This document shows positions 25,701-33,504 of a stretch of 64,000 bases of DNA, in pieces. The position numbers were made by a program, and so were the translations under genes. Within the stretch, counting starts at the first letter, position 1; each line of letters opens with the position of its first letter. The notes beneath the pieces were generated by a model. The model did no database searches, was not told where the DNA came from, and saw nothing but the letters and a program-made list of their open reading frames with translations. Where the stretch lies: contig JBGOEJ010000010.1 in the NCBI GenBank assembly GCA_041446545.1, positions 54,237-118,236 on the forward strand, in the 5' to 3' direction. This DNA comes from Fervidibacter canadensis (lineage in GTDB: Bacteria; Armatimonadota; Fervidibacteria; Fervidibacterales; Fervidibacteraceae).

Positions 25701-26429
25701 GCCTTTTTGTCCCGTCGTTGCGTTGGCAAAGGCGCTCACGCTGGTCGCTTTGTCAGGTTTCCACTCCGCCTCACCCTGACGAATGGTGACACCTGCGACG
25801 GCGTTCAAGGGCACTTGCAACCCTGTTTCGGCGGCAAGTTTCTGAGCGAAATCGGAGTTAGCGGGGCGAAAGTTTTGATCGGCTTCAGCGTATTGCAAAG
25901 TCATCCGCCATTTGCCCTCAGGACTTTCGTAACCGATGCTTTGATGACGAAAAGCCCCTTGCCAAATCGTGAAGGCAGCAGGGTCGCTGTCACGGAAAGC
26001 GGAAGGGGCGCGGAAGCGATTCAAAGGCGAAGCACGCACTAAAGGCATCAGGCTCACTGTTGCCTCGTCGGGTTGGGCGGGAAAGACTGAGGGAATGAGA
26101 GCGCCGCTCTGCAAAAAAGTGGAGCGCCAACGGAATTTGCCGAGAGTCAGTTGAGCGCTGCTGCCCAGCAGCAATTGTCCGACCTTCAAGCGCCGGTCTT
26201 GCTGGGAAGGACGAGGGGGTGGGTTGACATCGCGAAAGAGGCTCAAGGAAAGGTTGCGAGAGAAGGGCAGCGAGACGGAAACACTTTGGGGGGACACAAC
26301 AGGCGCTGCGGGCGCCGCCAAATCCCGAGGCGCCTGTGCCCATCCCAAAGAGAGCACCACCATCACCGTCGCCACGAAGGTAACAAGCCTTTGCCATCCC
26401 ATCATGGCGGGCATCATCCTGATTAACAT
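22737..26429 (-). CDS. Very large outer-membrane beta-barrel-like protein
   Basis: 1230 residues with a signal peptide (WQRLVTFVATVMVVLSLGWA) and almost entirely alternating amphipathic strands with regular Arg/Trp/Gln turns. The chain ends in QINLSLSQRW, the C-terminal aromatic strand expected by the BAM complex. The middle holds four 75-residue repeats (see 24560-25480). I do not recognise a named family; large export or LptD-like barrels, or adhesin carriers, are possible. Start codon uncertain: ATG 26429 is weakly preceded, and ATGATG near 26402-26405 has AGGATG upstream. It follows the anti-sigma-like gene by 10 bases, which suggests co-transcription. Confidence 0.7.
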   Translation of the reverse strand: MLIRMMPAMMGWQRLVTFVATVMVVLSLGWAQAPRDLAAPAAPVVSPQSVSVSLPFSRNLSLSLFRDVNPPPRPSQQDRRLKVGQLLLGSSAQLTLGKFRWRSTFLQSGALIPSVFPAQPDEATVSLMPLVRASPLNRFRAPSAFRDSDPAAFTIWQGAFRHQSIGYESPEGKWRMTLQYAEADQNFRPANSDFAQKLAAETGLQVPLNAVAGVTIRQGEAEWKPDKATSVSAFANATTGQKGGVIETRAMRLGNSHWTLRWEKVRAEDTDKLPAPASTAQGQAITRNLSEGKGQASVTLGDWRLWRNLRQENWQVGYANKGVQAQGARTDLRGTGGSVNQQNFAVDLNNGWLVWQRQREEVAKGTNPEALKALGLTAFIPRIGWQSARELLALKFSGKDEFRREEFRLTDSNTSITRNATTVSLLKGRLTFRERAEDTARVDPNFLKAVGLEKDLPKIGWAYRDRELRWQWSEKDAFSFTRYRYESEQAVLERAGTQIALLRGRLQWDEQREQLTGKVSEAFLKAVGWEQVQPRLGWSSLWQRLSWQLSPKDRLSFSRSRHERDGMQLQHTTYALSLADGKFAWERTQDEATPTLTAEQLKALGLSELASRIGWRETQDRFTVRFSPTTALTHTRSNADALPDASQPFRERTSHETVLTLNPTGKGTPMTIAFGGWTLMPKDANSPPVTERHLRWESVQSLPLLGGMQLVLQRHLSESRQGGTEHDSRFARTVIQTPEKAPLHLFVERTVCDETGQRQRDTFNARMALRLSDEWRFVSQLTKVPNGDGSTETRQHTLTFALKPDLSVTTQLTRTEQPNAESQQMEVAVKVGDEHKGSQTWRLTRFAFASPKAPDLQGWRLMWQWQVANRYRLTTQLGRVQRDDDRDSGEEKLVLELPSDGKGKIAWHIGYWRLSLLDAAEQAQTAKQWQQAAQAASQPVSQAGTPSLDIINPQAEAYRTFWVVASKPNAWHLGAQISGAVGSDKDANEQRFYLELPATKARPLAVRMSYWKLQRWDGSEREVPLWRLSLPLGKGKLVWGGATLQDQAGELTMREFALNLPLGNGSQLVVANQTNMPSDWVNQQAYQSDWMRWTGGLALAPQLALVRQQIAPYKTHRASLTLRLSAQLRLVGDWQEQIGVPNLPVTHDWRLALEANPTKTTQWRLEWARLRDEVANRSAATTLLGVSHTYRLSDARFVTFSLRWLDNPTLVRPNFVNDRWQINLSLSQRW
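24560..25480. repeat. Four in-frame repeats of about 225 bp in the barrel gene
   Basis: Four units each carry an AvGL-type helix or turn, then an IGW motif and a charged strand pair: FIPRIGWQSARELL, DLPKIGWAYRDREL, VQPRLGWSSLWQRL and LASRIGWRETQDRF. Spacing is about 75 residues each. Divergence between units is high at DNA level, so the duplication is old. Confidence 0.7.
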
Positions 26430-26439
26430 TTTGCCACGC

Positions 26440-27792
26440 TCACCACGAAATGCCCAAGCGGGTTAGGGGGATAACGGCGGTGCGGCTGCGAAAGCGTTCC
26501 GCTGCCATCGGGATAGACGGTTCAGAAGAGAGCGTCGGTTCAGACGGGGAAAGGGGTCGCTTTTCAGGTGCTACCCTCAAGAAAGCCACACCCGCCCGCT
26601 GATAAAGCCGTTGGGAAGGCGGCACAGTGCTTAGGCGCAAAGGAGGGCGCACAAAGGGTTTTTCTTCCTCAATCGTGATGGGCTGGAGAGCCATCCCCTT
26701 ACCTTCCGAAGAAGCAGGAGTAGCAAGGGTCGGCGTGGGCGGGGCAGGTGTCTCCGTCGGTTGGGCGAGGGGCGGTTCAGCAGGGCGCACTCCTTCGGGA
26801 GGGAGGGCAGGCTTTGGCTCAGGCATCAAGGGCACTGAGGCAACCTTCGGTTCAGAAGCAAGCCGTTCAGCATCAGCAAGTGGCGGGCGCTCCTCTGAGG
26901 TCAAAGGAGCAGGCGATGAAGGTTGCAAGACAAGGGACGATGGGCTTGACAACCGTCTCGTCCTCTTGTCGGTTTTGCGAGGCGAAGGACGAAGGGCAAG
27001 GGACACAGACGGCGAGGATGCTGGCTGTTGTGCCAATCGGCGCGGGGAGCGCAACGGCTGCGAGGGTTGCGCCGACTTTGCTGCCTCCCTCGGTTGCTCC
27101 TGTTTCGCTACCACTTTAGGCACCCTCGGCGCTGCCTTGAGGGTTTTGGGAGAAGGCGAAATCGGTGCGGAGATGGTCGGCGCAGAGGGCATAGGGGTTG
27201 GCGTCGGTCGTTGGGTGACGGTCAAGGGTTCGCCACCCTGCGAAAAGTTCCGTCGCCCATAACCGATGAGTGCCACGATGAGAGCGGCAGCCGCCGCCAG
27301 AGGCACAGCGATGCGCCAGAAAACCATCGGGCGGCGCCGCTGAAAAGCGAGGCGCTTTTTGAGGGCTTCCTTCCCTTCCGATGGGGCAGGGATGCGGGGA
27401 AAGGTGCGCAGAAGGGTCAGCAACCGCTCAGAGACCCAAAGTTCCGATTGACAAGCATCGCACTCCGCCAGATGGGCAAGGAGGCTGATTTGTTCAGAAG
27501 GGGTCAGGTCACCGTCCAACCAACGCCAAAGGTTTCGGCGGGTGGTGGTGCAATCCCAATCCTGCAAGGGAGTGGGAGGCAAGCGGCGCAAAGTCGCCAA
27601 CAATTTTTGCTTGGCATCAGGTGGCGGAGCGACCGAGGGAAGGTGAGCCAGCAACCCCCGCAAGCGCTCCCATTGTTTAAAGTGGCGGGCACATTCAGGG
27701 CATTGGCGGACATGCTCTTCCAACGCCCACCGCTCCTCGTCGGAAAGGGCATCAGGACAGACCATCTGGCGGCGAGCCCAGCCGCAAAGCAC
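26440..27792 (-). CDS. Anti-sigma-factor-like protein with two zinc-finger domains
   Basis: 450 residues. Two N-terminal ZAS/zf-HC2 domains carry the H-x3-C-x2-C motif (LEEHVRQCPECARH and LLAHLAECDACQSE), followed by a single membrane span (VFWRIAVPLAAAAALIVALI, about 180-200) and a long Pro/Ala/Ser/Thr-rich extracytoplasmic region. Such proteins sequester ECF sigma factors, but no sigma gene is adjacent. GTG 27792 has GGAGGTG 7 bases upstream. It is the first gene of the anti-sigma, barrel, TadG-like, secretin-like series and may set its expression or monitor envelope state (inference). Confidence 0.78.
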   Translation of the reverse strand: MLCGWARRQMVCPDALSDEERWALEEHVRQCPECARHFKQWERLRGLLAHLPSVAPPPDAKQKLLATLRRLPPTPLQDWDCTTTRRNLWRWLDGDLTPSEQISLLAHLAECDACQSELWVSERLLTLLRTFPRIPAPSEGKEALKKRLAFQRRRPMVFWRIAVPLAAAAALIVALIGYGRRNFSQGGEPLTVTQRPTPTPMPSAPTISAPISPSPKTLKAAPRVPKVVAKQEQPREAAKSAQPSQPLRSPRRLAQQPASSPSVSLALRPSPRKTDKRTRRLSSPSSLVLQPSSPAPLTSEERPPLADAERLASEPKVASVPLMPEPKPALPPEGVRPAEPPLAQPTETPAPPTPTLATPASSEGKGMALQPITIEEEKPFVRPPLRLSTVPPSQRLYQRAGVAFLRVAPEKRPLSPSEPTLSSEPSIPMAAERFRSRTAVIPLTRLGISW

Positions 27793-27862
27793 ACAAAAGC
27801 ACCTCCAAAGACAAAATCGTCAAAAGCCGTCTGCAGCCGTAGGGTTGGACAAATCCTCCCTG

Positions 27863-28327
27863 TCAAGGTTGCGAAGTGCCTTTGGTCTGCAAAGCGCTTT
27901 GCCACTCCTCCATTTGCTCAGGCGCTACAGCCACCATCCTCCCCCAAGCCCGAGCATAGACGACGGCGTTTTCATCCTGAATTTCGCTGGCGACCTCCCA
28001 AAGGCGACGGTGGCGCTGGCGGGTGACATAGCCAATGATGCGGACAGTCTGCCCTGGCTCCAAGGGCTTGAGGAAACGGACCGTCAATTCCGCAGAGACA
28101 GCCAATTGCCCAGAAGAAGCAAAGACCGTCCAAACCATCGCTTCGTCCAAGAGGGCAGTGATAATGCCGCCATGAACAATGCCTGGGTAGCCGACATGCT
28201 TTTCTGTCGGGGTAAAGGTTGCCTCAACGGTGTTGTCTGCCCTCTTTTTGAACCGAACACCCAACCGTCCCAACCTCGGCTCACCGCACACAAAGCACTG
28301 CCGATAGTAGGGCAAAGGTTGCTCCAT
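27863..28327 (-). CDS. PaaI-type hotdog thioesterase
   Basis: 154 residues of the PaaI/4HBT acyl-CoA thioesterase family. Core: HVGYPGIVHGGIITALLDEAM, where the HGG(I)..LLDE signature holds the catalytic Asp/Glu, followed by SAELTVRFLKPLEPGQ and the C-terminal strand ENAVVYARAWGRMV. An N-terminal CFVCGEP pair precedes the fold, as in many members of this subfamily. ATG 28327 follows GGAGGTGG by 7 bases; an upstream extension overlaps the repeat element and is rejected. Substrate unknown. Confidence 0.87.
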   Translation of the reverse strand: MEQPLPYYRQCFVCGEPRLGRLGVRFKKRADNTVEATFTPTEKHVGYPGIVHGGIITALLDEAMVWTVFASSGQLAVSAELTVRFLKPLEPGQTVRIIGYVTRQRHRRLWEVASEIQDENAVVYARAWGRMVAVAPEQMEEWQSALQTKGTSQP

Positions 28328-28390
28328 CTCAACGCCACCTCCATCGCACCAAAAGGATAGCGCTACTTGGAGGCAAGAGAACGCAAGAGA

Positions 28391-28555
28391 CTTGAATAAC
28401 CGCTGTCCGTCGCAGCGGACATCGCCATTGTCGCGGCAAAAAGTTGGAGGGAGCGTCGGCTTTTCAGCGAAGGCGACGGAGGCGTCGGGTGGCTCATTGC
28501 TCAAGTGGCTATCAGCGACGACGGAGTGGCGATTAGTCACATTACTTTCCGAACA
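28391..28555 (-). repeat. MITE-like intergenic element, copy B (inverted)
   Basis: The boundary at 28545-28555 (CTTTCCGAACA) is the inverse of the TGTTCGGAAAG end of the copy at 47555. The segment CCGCTGTCCGTCGCAGCGGA (28400-28419) and its flanks match the inverse of copy A near 14291-14327. The other terminus appears lost after CTTGAATAAC (28391). It contains a degenerate core at 28505-28519. It fills most of the 318-base gap between the thioesterase and EF-Tu genes and ends 14 bases before the tuf promoter. Confidence 0.65.
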
Positions 28556-28568
28556 CCCCCCTCTTGCC

Positions 28569-28597
28569 TTGACGGTCGGAAGGGGCGTCGTTATAAT
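28569..28597 (+). promoter_or_regulatory. Sigma-70-type promoter of tuf
   Basis: TTGACG (28569-28574), a 17-base spacer and a perfect TATAAT (28592-28597), 49 bases before the EF-Tu ATG. It is the best consensus promoter in the window and fits a highly expressed gene. Confidence 0.85.
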
Positions 28598-28645
28598 GCC
28601 ATCCGCCGTCGTGCAGGGAAAATTGGCAAGGAGGAGTGAGTCGTC

Positions 28646-29869
28646 ATGGCGAAGGCGAAATTTGAACGGGTGAAACCCCATGTGAACATCGGCACCATCG
28701 GGCATGTGGATCATGGCAAGACGACTTTGACCAGTGCCATCACCTTGGTGCTCTCAAAGCACACCGACCCGAACACGGGTCGCCCCTTAGCCCAGTTTCT
28801 GCGCTACGAAGACATTGACAAAGCCCCAGAGGAAAAATCCCGGGGCTTGACGATCAACATCGCCCATGTGGAGTTTGAGTCCTTCAAGCGCCACTACGCT
28901 CACATTGACTGCCCAGGGCACGCCGACTACATCAAGAACATGATCACAGGCGCCGCTCAAATGGATGGAGCGATTTTGGTCGTCAGCGCCCCCGACGGAC
29001 CGATGCCCCAAACCCGCGAGCATGTCCTTTTGGCTCGGCAGGTCGGCGTCCCTGCCATCGTCGTCTTCATCAACAAGATTGACATGATGGACGACCCAGA
29101 ACTGATTGACTTGGTGGAACTGGAAGTGCGGGAATTGCTCAACAAGTATGAGTTTCCCGGCGACGAAGTCCCCGTCATTCGCGGGAGCGCCTTGAAGATC
29201 ACCGAGTGCGGTTGTGGTCAGCGGGAGTGCCAGTGGTGTGGGGCAATCTGGCAACTTATTGATGCCGTGGACGAATACATTCCCCTGCCTCAACGCCCCG
29301 CAGACATGCCTTTCCTGATGCCCGTAGAAGATGTCTTCAGCATCGCTGGGCGTGGCACGGTCGTTACGGGACGCGTGGAACGAGGGATTTTGCGTCCCGG
29401 CGAGGAAGTGGAAATCGTCGGCTTCACCCCCGAACCTCGCCGCACCGTCGTTACCTCCATTGAAATGTTCCGCAAGGTCTTGGACGAAGCCCAGCCCGGC
29501 GACAATGTGGGGTTGCTGCTGCGGGGAGTGGACAAACGGGAAGTGCGCCGAGGTCATGTCGTCGCTAAGCCAGGGTCTATCAAGCCCCACACCAAATTCC
29601 GCGCTCAAGTCTATGTCCTGAGCAAAGAAGAAGGCGGACGCCATACCCCCTTCACTTCGGGTTATCGCCCGCAATTCTACTTCCGAACGACGGATGTCAC
29701 GGGCGTCATCACTTTGCCCCCAGACATCCAAATGGTCATGCCCGGCGACAATGTGGAGTTTGATGTGGAACTCATTTACCCTGTCGCCTTGGAGGAGGGC
29801 TTGCGCTTCGCTATCCGCGAGGGGGGGCGCACCGTCGGCGCTGGCATCGTCACCAAAGTCTACGACTAA
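28646..29869 (+). CDS. tuf: Elongation factor Tu with a Cys-rich insertion
   Basis: A 407-residue GTPase that brings aminoacyl-tRNA to the ribosome. G motifs: GHVDHGKT (19-26), switch region SRGLTINIAHVEF, DCPGH, NKIDM, and SALK. Domains II and III follow (GRGTVVTGRVERG; GYRPQFYFRTTDVTG; final AGIVTKVYD). Unlike most EF-Tu, the segment after SALK carries Cys188, Cys190, Cys195 and Cys198 (CGCGQRECQWCG), a CxCx4CxxC pattern that could bind metal. The gene stands alone with its own strong promoter rather than in a str operon. AAGGAGGAG precedes the ATG, and a GC-rich hairpin follows the stop. Confidence 0.97.
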   Translation: MAKAKFERVKPHVNIGTIGHVDHGKTTLTSAITLVLSKHTDPNTGRPLAQFLRYEDIDKAPEEKSRGLTINIAHVEFESFKRHYAHIDCPGHADYIKNMITGAAQMDGAILVVSAPDGPMPQTREHVLLARQVGVPAIVVFINKIDMMDDPELIDLVELEVRELLNKYEFPGDEVPVIRGSALKITECGCGQRECQWCGAIWQLIDAVDEYIPLPQRPADMPFLMPVEDVFSIAGRGTVVTGRVERGILRPGEEVEIVGFTPEPRRTVVTSIEMFRKVLDEAQPGDNVGLLLRGVDKREVRRGHVVAKPGSIKPHTKFRAQVYVLSKEEGGRHTPFTSGYRPQFYFRTTDVTGVITLPPDIQMVMPGDNVEFDVELIYPVALEEGLRFAIREGGRTVGAGIVTKVYD

Positions 29870-29894
29870 ACCCCTCATCTCAACGACAATGTTC

Positions 29895-29922
29895 GGGGCG
29901 GAGCCGCTTTAGGTTCCGCCCC
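29895..29922 (+). terminator. GC-rich hairpin after tuf
   Basis: Arms GGGGCGGAGCC (29895-29905) and GGTTCCGCCCC (29912-29922) form an 11-bp stem with one G-U pair and a 6-base loop, 26 bases after the tuf stop. There is no T-run, so it could be a stalling or 3'-end-protecting structure rather than a classic intrinsic terminator. Confidence 0.55.
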
Positions 29923-29954
29923 TACTGTCATCCATTGGCAAGGAGGTTGACCTC

Positions 29955-30764
29955 ATGGAAGTCATCATTTTGCCCGACGCCGAAAGCGTTGGCAAAGAGG
30001 CTGCCCGTCAAATCGCTGCCCTCATTCGGCGGAAACCCAACGCCGTCTTGGGTTTGGCGACGGGTTCTACGCCCATCCCTTGCTATCGGGAATTGATTCG
30101 CATGCACCGAGAGGAAGGGTTGGACTTTTCCCATGTGACGACCTTCAATTTGGACGAATACTACCCCATTGACCCCCGCCACCCGCAGAGTTACCGCTAC
30201 TTCATGGACGAGCACCTCTTCAACCACATCAACATTGACAAAGCCCGCACTTTCGTCCCTTACGGCTTAGCACCTGACCCCTTTGAGCACTGCCGCTGGT
30301 ATGAAGAGCAAATCAAAGCCGCAGGCGGGATTGACCTGCAAATCTTGGGCATCGGACATAACGGGCATATCGCCTTCAACGAGCCTGGTTCGTCTCTGGC
30401 ATCGCGCACCCGCGTGAAAACCCTCACCCCCGAAACCATTGAAGCCAACGCCCGTTTCTTTGACCGACCCGAAGATGTCCCCCGCTACGCCATCACGATG
30501 GGCATCGGAACGATTTTGGAAGCCCGTAAAATCATCCTGTTGGCGACAGGAGAAGGGAAAGCCGAGGCAGTCGCAAAAGCCATTGAAGGACCCGTCACCA
30601 CCATGTGTCCCGCCTCAGCACTCCAATTGCATCCCCGCGTCACTTTCATCTTAGACGAAGCCGCCGCTTCCAAACTGCAACGCAAAGATTACTACCGCTA
30701 TGTCCACGAGATGTCGGAAGCCCTGAAGCGGCAAATCTTTAGCCCCGAACGCCTTTTGGTTTAG
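29955..30764 (+). CDS. nagB: Glucosamine-6-phosphate deaminase
   Basis: A 269-residue enzyme that converts GlcN-6-P to Fru-6-P and NH3, allowing amino sugars from chitin or peptidoglycan to enter glycolysis. Motifs: GLATGSTPIPCYRELIRMH (phosphate loop), TFNLDEYYPI (catalytic Asp region) and GIGHNGHIAFNEPGSSL (catalytic His and Glu). The length matches E. coli NagB (266). AAGGAGG lies 9 bases before the ATG. No nagA is adjacent. Confidence 0.95.
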   Translation: MEVIILPDAESVGKEAARQIAALIRRKPNAVLGLATGSTPIPCYRELIRMHREEGLDFSHVTTFNLDEYYPIDPRHPQSYRYFMDEHLFNHINIDKARTFVPYGLAPDPFEHCRWYEEQIKAAGGIDLQILGIGHNGHIAFNEPGSSLASRTRVKTLTPETIEANARFFDRPEDVPRYAITMGIGTILEARKIILLATGEGKAEAVAKAIEGPVTTMCPASALQLHPRVTFILDEAAASKLQRKDYYRYVHEMSEALKRQIFSPERLLV

Positions 30765-30804
30765 GCAGATGGGCAGTTAGGCAGAAAATTTGGGAGGCAC
30801 CCGC

Positions 30805-31953
30805 ATGGGAACGGCTTACACGCCGGGTTTGACGATTAGTGCTGATGCGGTCGTTCGGAAAGTCCGCCGCTTGCCCCTCAAAGGGCAAGTGTTGGTGCAA
30901 GTGGGCGACTTTGTTTCTCCCGACAAGGTCATTGCCCGAACGGAGTTGCCTGGTCCTGTCACGACCGTTCGGGTCGCCGAACAACTGGGTGTAGAACCCA
31001 ACGAACTTCCCCGCTTCCTCCTCAAGCGGGTGGGTGAGTCCGTCCAAGCCGGTGAACCCCTTGCGGAGCGGAAAAGCCTTTGGGGCTTGCTCACTACCCG
31101 CGTCCCTTCCCCTGTCAGTGGGACGATAGAGTTCGTCTCGGAGACGACCGGCAACCTTGGCATCCGTCATCCCCCGACGCCGGTGGAAGTGACGGCTTAT
31201 TTGCAAGGGTTCGTCGTGGAAGTGTTGCCGCAGGAGGGGGCGGTCATCGCTACGAGGGGCACTTTCATTCAAGGCATCTTTGGGTTGGGGGGTGAGCGCA
31301 ACGCTCCTCTTGCCCTCCTCGCCCGTTCGCCTGATGAAACCGTCAGCGATAGTCGCCTCAGCGACGAACATCGGGGAAAAGCCCTCATCGTTGGCGCTCA
31401 CATCCATTGGAATTTGTTAGAAGCCGCCCGACAAGTCGGCGCTGTCGCTCTCATCGCTGGCAGCGTCCAAGACAGTGACTTAAAGCGCTTGCTCGGTTAC
31501 GAATTAGGTGTCGCCATCACAGGCGATGAAGCCATCCCCTTCACCCTCATCACCACTGAAGGGTTCGGGCAGTTGGCGATGGCGCGCCGAACCTTTGAGT
31601 TGCTTGCCGCTCAGGAAGGCAAACTCGCTTCGCTGAACGGGGCGACGCAAATTCGGGCGGGCGTCATCCGCCCCGAAGTGATCGTCCCTCGTGACGGGCT
31701 CACCCTTGACGATTTGCAAGCCCCTGAAGAAGAGCCAGTGAAGGTCGGCGAATTAGCCATCGGCACTCCCGTCCGTCTCATCCGTGCCCCCTATTTCGGG
31801 CGACTTGGGCGCGTCGTCGCTCTACCCCCAGAACCGCAAACCATTGAAACGGAGACGCAGACGCGGGTGGCGGAAGTAGAACTGGTCGATGGCGAGCGGG
31901 TCATCGTCCCCCGAGCCAACTTGGAAATCTTCGCCCATAGCGACGCTTCTTAG
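30805..31953 (+). CDS. Unknown protein with barrel-sandwich and KOW-like segments
   Basis: 382 residues, cytoplasmic, no membrane span. The N-terminal third has two biotinyl/lipoyl-like barrel-sandwich half-motifs (LPLKGQVLVQVGDFVSPDKV and TRVPSPVSGTIEFVSETTG) without the lipoylated Lys context. The middle is an alpha/beta region (GKALIVGAHIHWNLLEAARQ; ALIAGSVQDSDLKRLLG). The C-terminus ends in a KOW-like motif (GRLGRVVALPPEPQ, then VAEVELVDGERVIVPRANLE). I recognise the architecture as a conserved uncharacterised protein of deep-branching bacteria, but no function is known to me. GGGAGG is 7 bases before ATG 30805. It follows nagB by 40 bases and converges on ubiD. Confidence 0.72.
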   Translation: MGTAYTPGLTISADAVVRKVRRLPLKGQVLVQVGDFVSPDKVIARTELPGPVTTVRVAEQLGVEPNELPRFLLKRVGESVQAGEPLAERKSLWGLLTTRVPSPVSGTIEFVSETTGNLGIRHPPTPVEVTAYLQGFVVEVLPQEGAVIATRGTFIQGIFGLGGERNAPLALLARSPDETVSDSRLSDEHRGKALIVGAHIHWNLLEAARQVGAVALIAGSVQDSDLKRLLGYELGVAITGDEAIPFTLITTEGFGQLAMARRTFELLAAQEGKLASLNGATQIRAGVIRPEVIVPRDGLTLDDLQAPEEEPVKVGELAIGTPVRLIRAPYFGRLGRVVALPPEPQTIETETQTRVAEVELVDGERVIVPRANLEIFAHSDAS

Positions 31954-31962
31954 CCCTTGTCG

Positions 31963-33405
31963 TTATGGAAGCCCCAGTCGCTCCCACAAAGCATCCACCT
32001 TCGCCTTGACCTCGGGCGTCATTGTCACCTCGTCAGGCCAAGGACGATGGAACCCTTCCTCCCGCCATTTGCGGGTGGCATCAATGCCTATCTTGCCGCC
32101 GTAGCGCCAAAGAGACGAGGCGAAATTCAAGTCATCCACAGGACCTTCCACGATGACGACATCCCTTTGTGGGTCAATGAAGTTGAACATCCGCCAAAGG
32201 ACTTCTCGCATGTCATGCACATCACAATCGTCGTCCACGATGACGAGGCACTTGGTGAACATCATTTGCCCCAGTCCCCAAAGCCCATGCATGACTTTGC
32301 GGGCGTGACCTGGGTAACGCTTCCGGATGGACACAATCGCCCAGTTGTGAAAAACACCCTCAGGTGGAAAGTGCATGTCCACGATTTCTGGCAGGATGAG
32401 GCGGATGAGGGGCAGGAAAATTCGCTCCGTCGCTTTGCCCAGCCAGTAATCTTCTTGGATGGGCTTACCGACGATGGTGTGCCAATAAATGGGCTCACGA
32501 CGGCGGGTAATGGCGGTCACATGGAAGACGGGATATTCGCCTTCCTGCGAGTAAACGCCCATGTGGTCACCGAAAGGACCTTCCAGCCGTCGTTCGCCTG
32601 CCTTGACAAAACCCTCAATGACGATTTCGGCATGGGCAGGCACTTCCAGCGGCACCGTCTCGCAAGGGACGACCTCAACGGGTCGCTTGCGCAAAAAACC
32701 CGCCAGCAAAAGTTCGTCCACATCTTCTGGCAACGGAGCGGTGGCGCAATAAACGAGGACAGGGTCACCGCCGATGACGACCGCGCAGGGCATGTCTTTG
32801 CCTTGTCGCTCCCAAAGGTCAAAATGGCGACGGGCATCTTTGTGGGTCTGAGCGTGGAAGCCCAGAGTTTGCCCGTCAAACACTTGCAACCGATACAAGC
32901 CCATGTTTTTCCCGCCATCGGGTGACTGAGTGAAGACGAGCCCCATCGTGATGTAGCGCCCGCCATCTTTCGGCCAGCATTGAGGGATAGGCAAATCCAG
33001 CAAATTCACCTTCTCGCCCCTCAGAATGACTTCCTTGCAAGGACCCGTCCGAATCCGCTTGGGCGGAAAGTTCGCCAGTTGCGCCAACTTAGGGACGACT
33101 TTGACCTTCTCCCAAAGCGTTTCGGGAATTTCGGGCTTGAGGAAGGCAGCGATTTCTTTGGCGATGTCATCGGGCTCGCCTCCCAAAACCAACTTCACCC
33201 GTTCCCATGTCCCAAAGAGGTTGGCAGCGACGGGAATGTCGTAACCTTTCACCCGCTCAAAAAGCAGGGCAGGTCCGCCCCGTTTAACGGTTCGGTCAAT
33301 GATTTCTGTCATCTCCAAATGCCAATCCACTTCCACCCCGATGCGCCGAAGGTCGCCGAGCCGCTCCAGCGTTTGCAAGTAGTCCCGCAAATCCCGAAAA
33401 GACAT
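31963..33405 (-). CDS. ubiD: UbiD family prFMN-dependent decarboxylase
   Basis: 480 residues. UbiD enzymes use prenylated FMN to decarboxylate aromatic acids in quinone synthesis (ubiquinone or the futalosine menaquinone route) or catabolism. Visible features: N-terminal FRDLRDYLQTLERLGDL, NLFGTWERVKLVLG, the prFMN/metal region of NMGLYRLQVFDGQTLG and HAQTHKDARRHFD, and the conserved EGPFGDHMGVYSQEGEYP acidic segment. Start ATG 33405 has GGGGAG 5 bases upstream. No UbiX flavin prenyltransferase is in the window. Which substrate it acts on cannot be told; a menaquinone role (MqnL-like) is plausible. Confidence 0.85.
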   Translation of the reverse strand: MSFRDLRDYLQTLERLGDLRRIGVEVDWHLEMTEIIDRTVKRGGPALLFERVKGYDIPVAANLFGTWERVKLVLGGEPDDIAKEIAAFLKPEIPETLWEKVKVVPKLAQLANFPPKRIRTGPCKEVILRGEKVNLLDLPIPQCWPKDGGRYITMGLVFTQSPDGGKNMGLYRLQVFDGQTLGFHAQTHKDARRHFDLWERQGKDMPCAVVIGGDPVLVYCATAPLPEDVDELLLAGFLRKRPVEVVPCETVPLEVPAHAEIVIEGFVKAGERRLEGPFGDHMGVYSQEGEYPVFHVTAITRRREPIYWHTIVGKPIQEDYWLGKATERIFLPLIRLILPEIVDMHFPPEGVFHNWAIVSIRKRYPGHARKVMHGLWGLGQMMFTKCLVIVDDDCDVHDMREVLWRMFNFIDPQRDVVIVEGPVDDLNFASSLWRYGGKIGIDATRKWREEGFHRPWPDEVTMTPEVKAKVDALWERLGLP

Positions 33406-33424
33406 AGCCACTCCCCGCACCTTT

Positions 33425-33458
33425 TAAAACGCAGGGGGCGCAGTATCCCTGCGCCCCT
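33425..33458 (-). terminator. Intrinsic terminator after ferredoxin
   Basis: On the minus strand a 9-bp perfect stem (GGGGCGCAG, loop GGATA, CTGCGCCCC; plus-strand arms 33435-33443 and 33449-33457) is followed by CTGCGTTTTAAAAG. It lies 47 bases after the ferredoxin stop, just before ubiD. Confidence 0.65.
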
Positions 33459-33504
33459 TGTCGCATCTTTCAAGACCGTCAGCAAACGCCCAAGGGTCGT
33501 GCGA

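Noticed and set aside
29889..29898. TGTTCGGGGC after tuf as another end of the MITE-like element
   Set aside because: Only seven bases match and no second end or core is nearby; it forms part of the hairpin.
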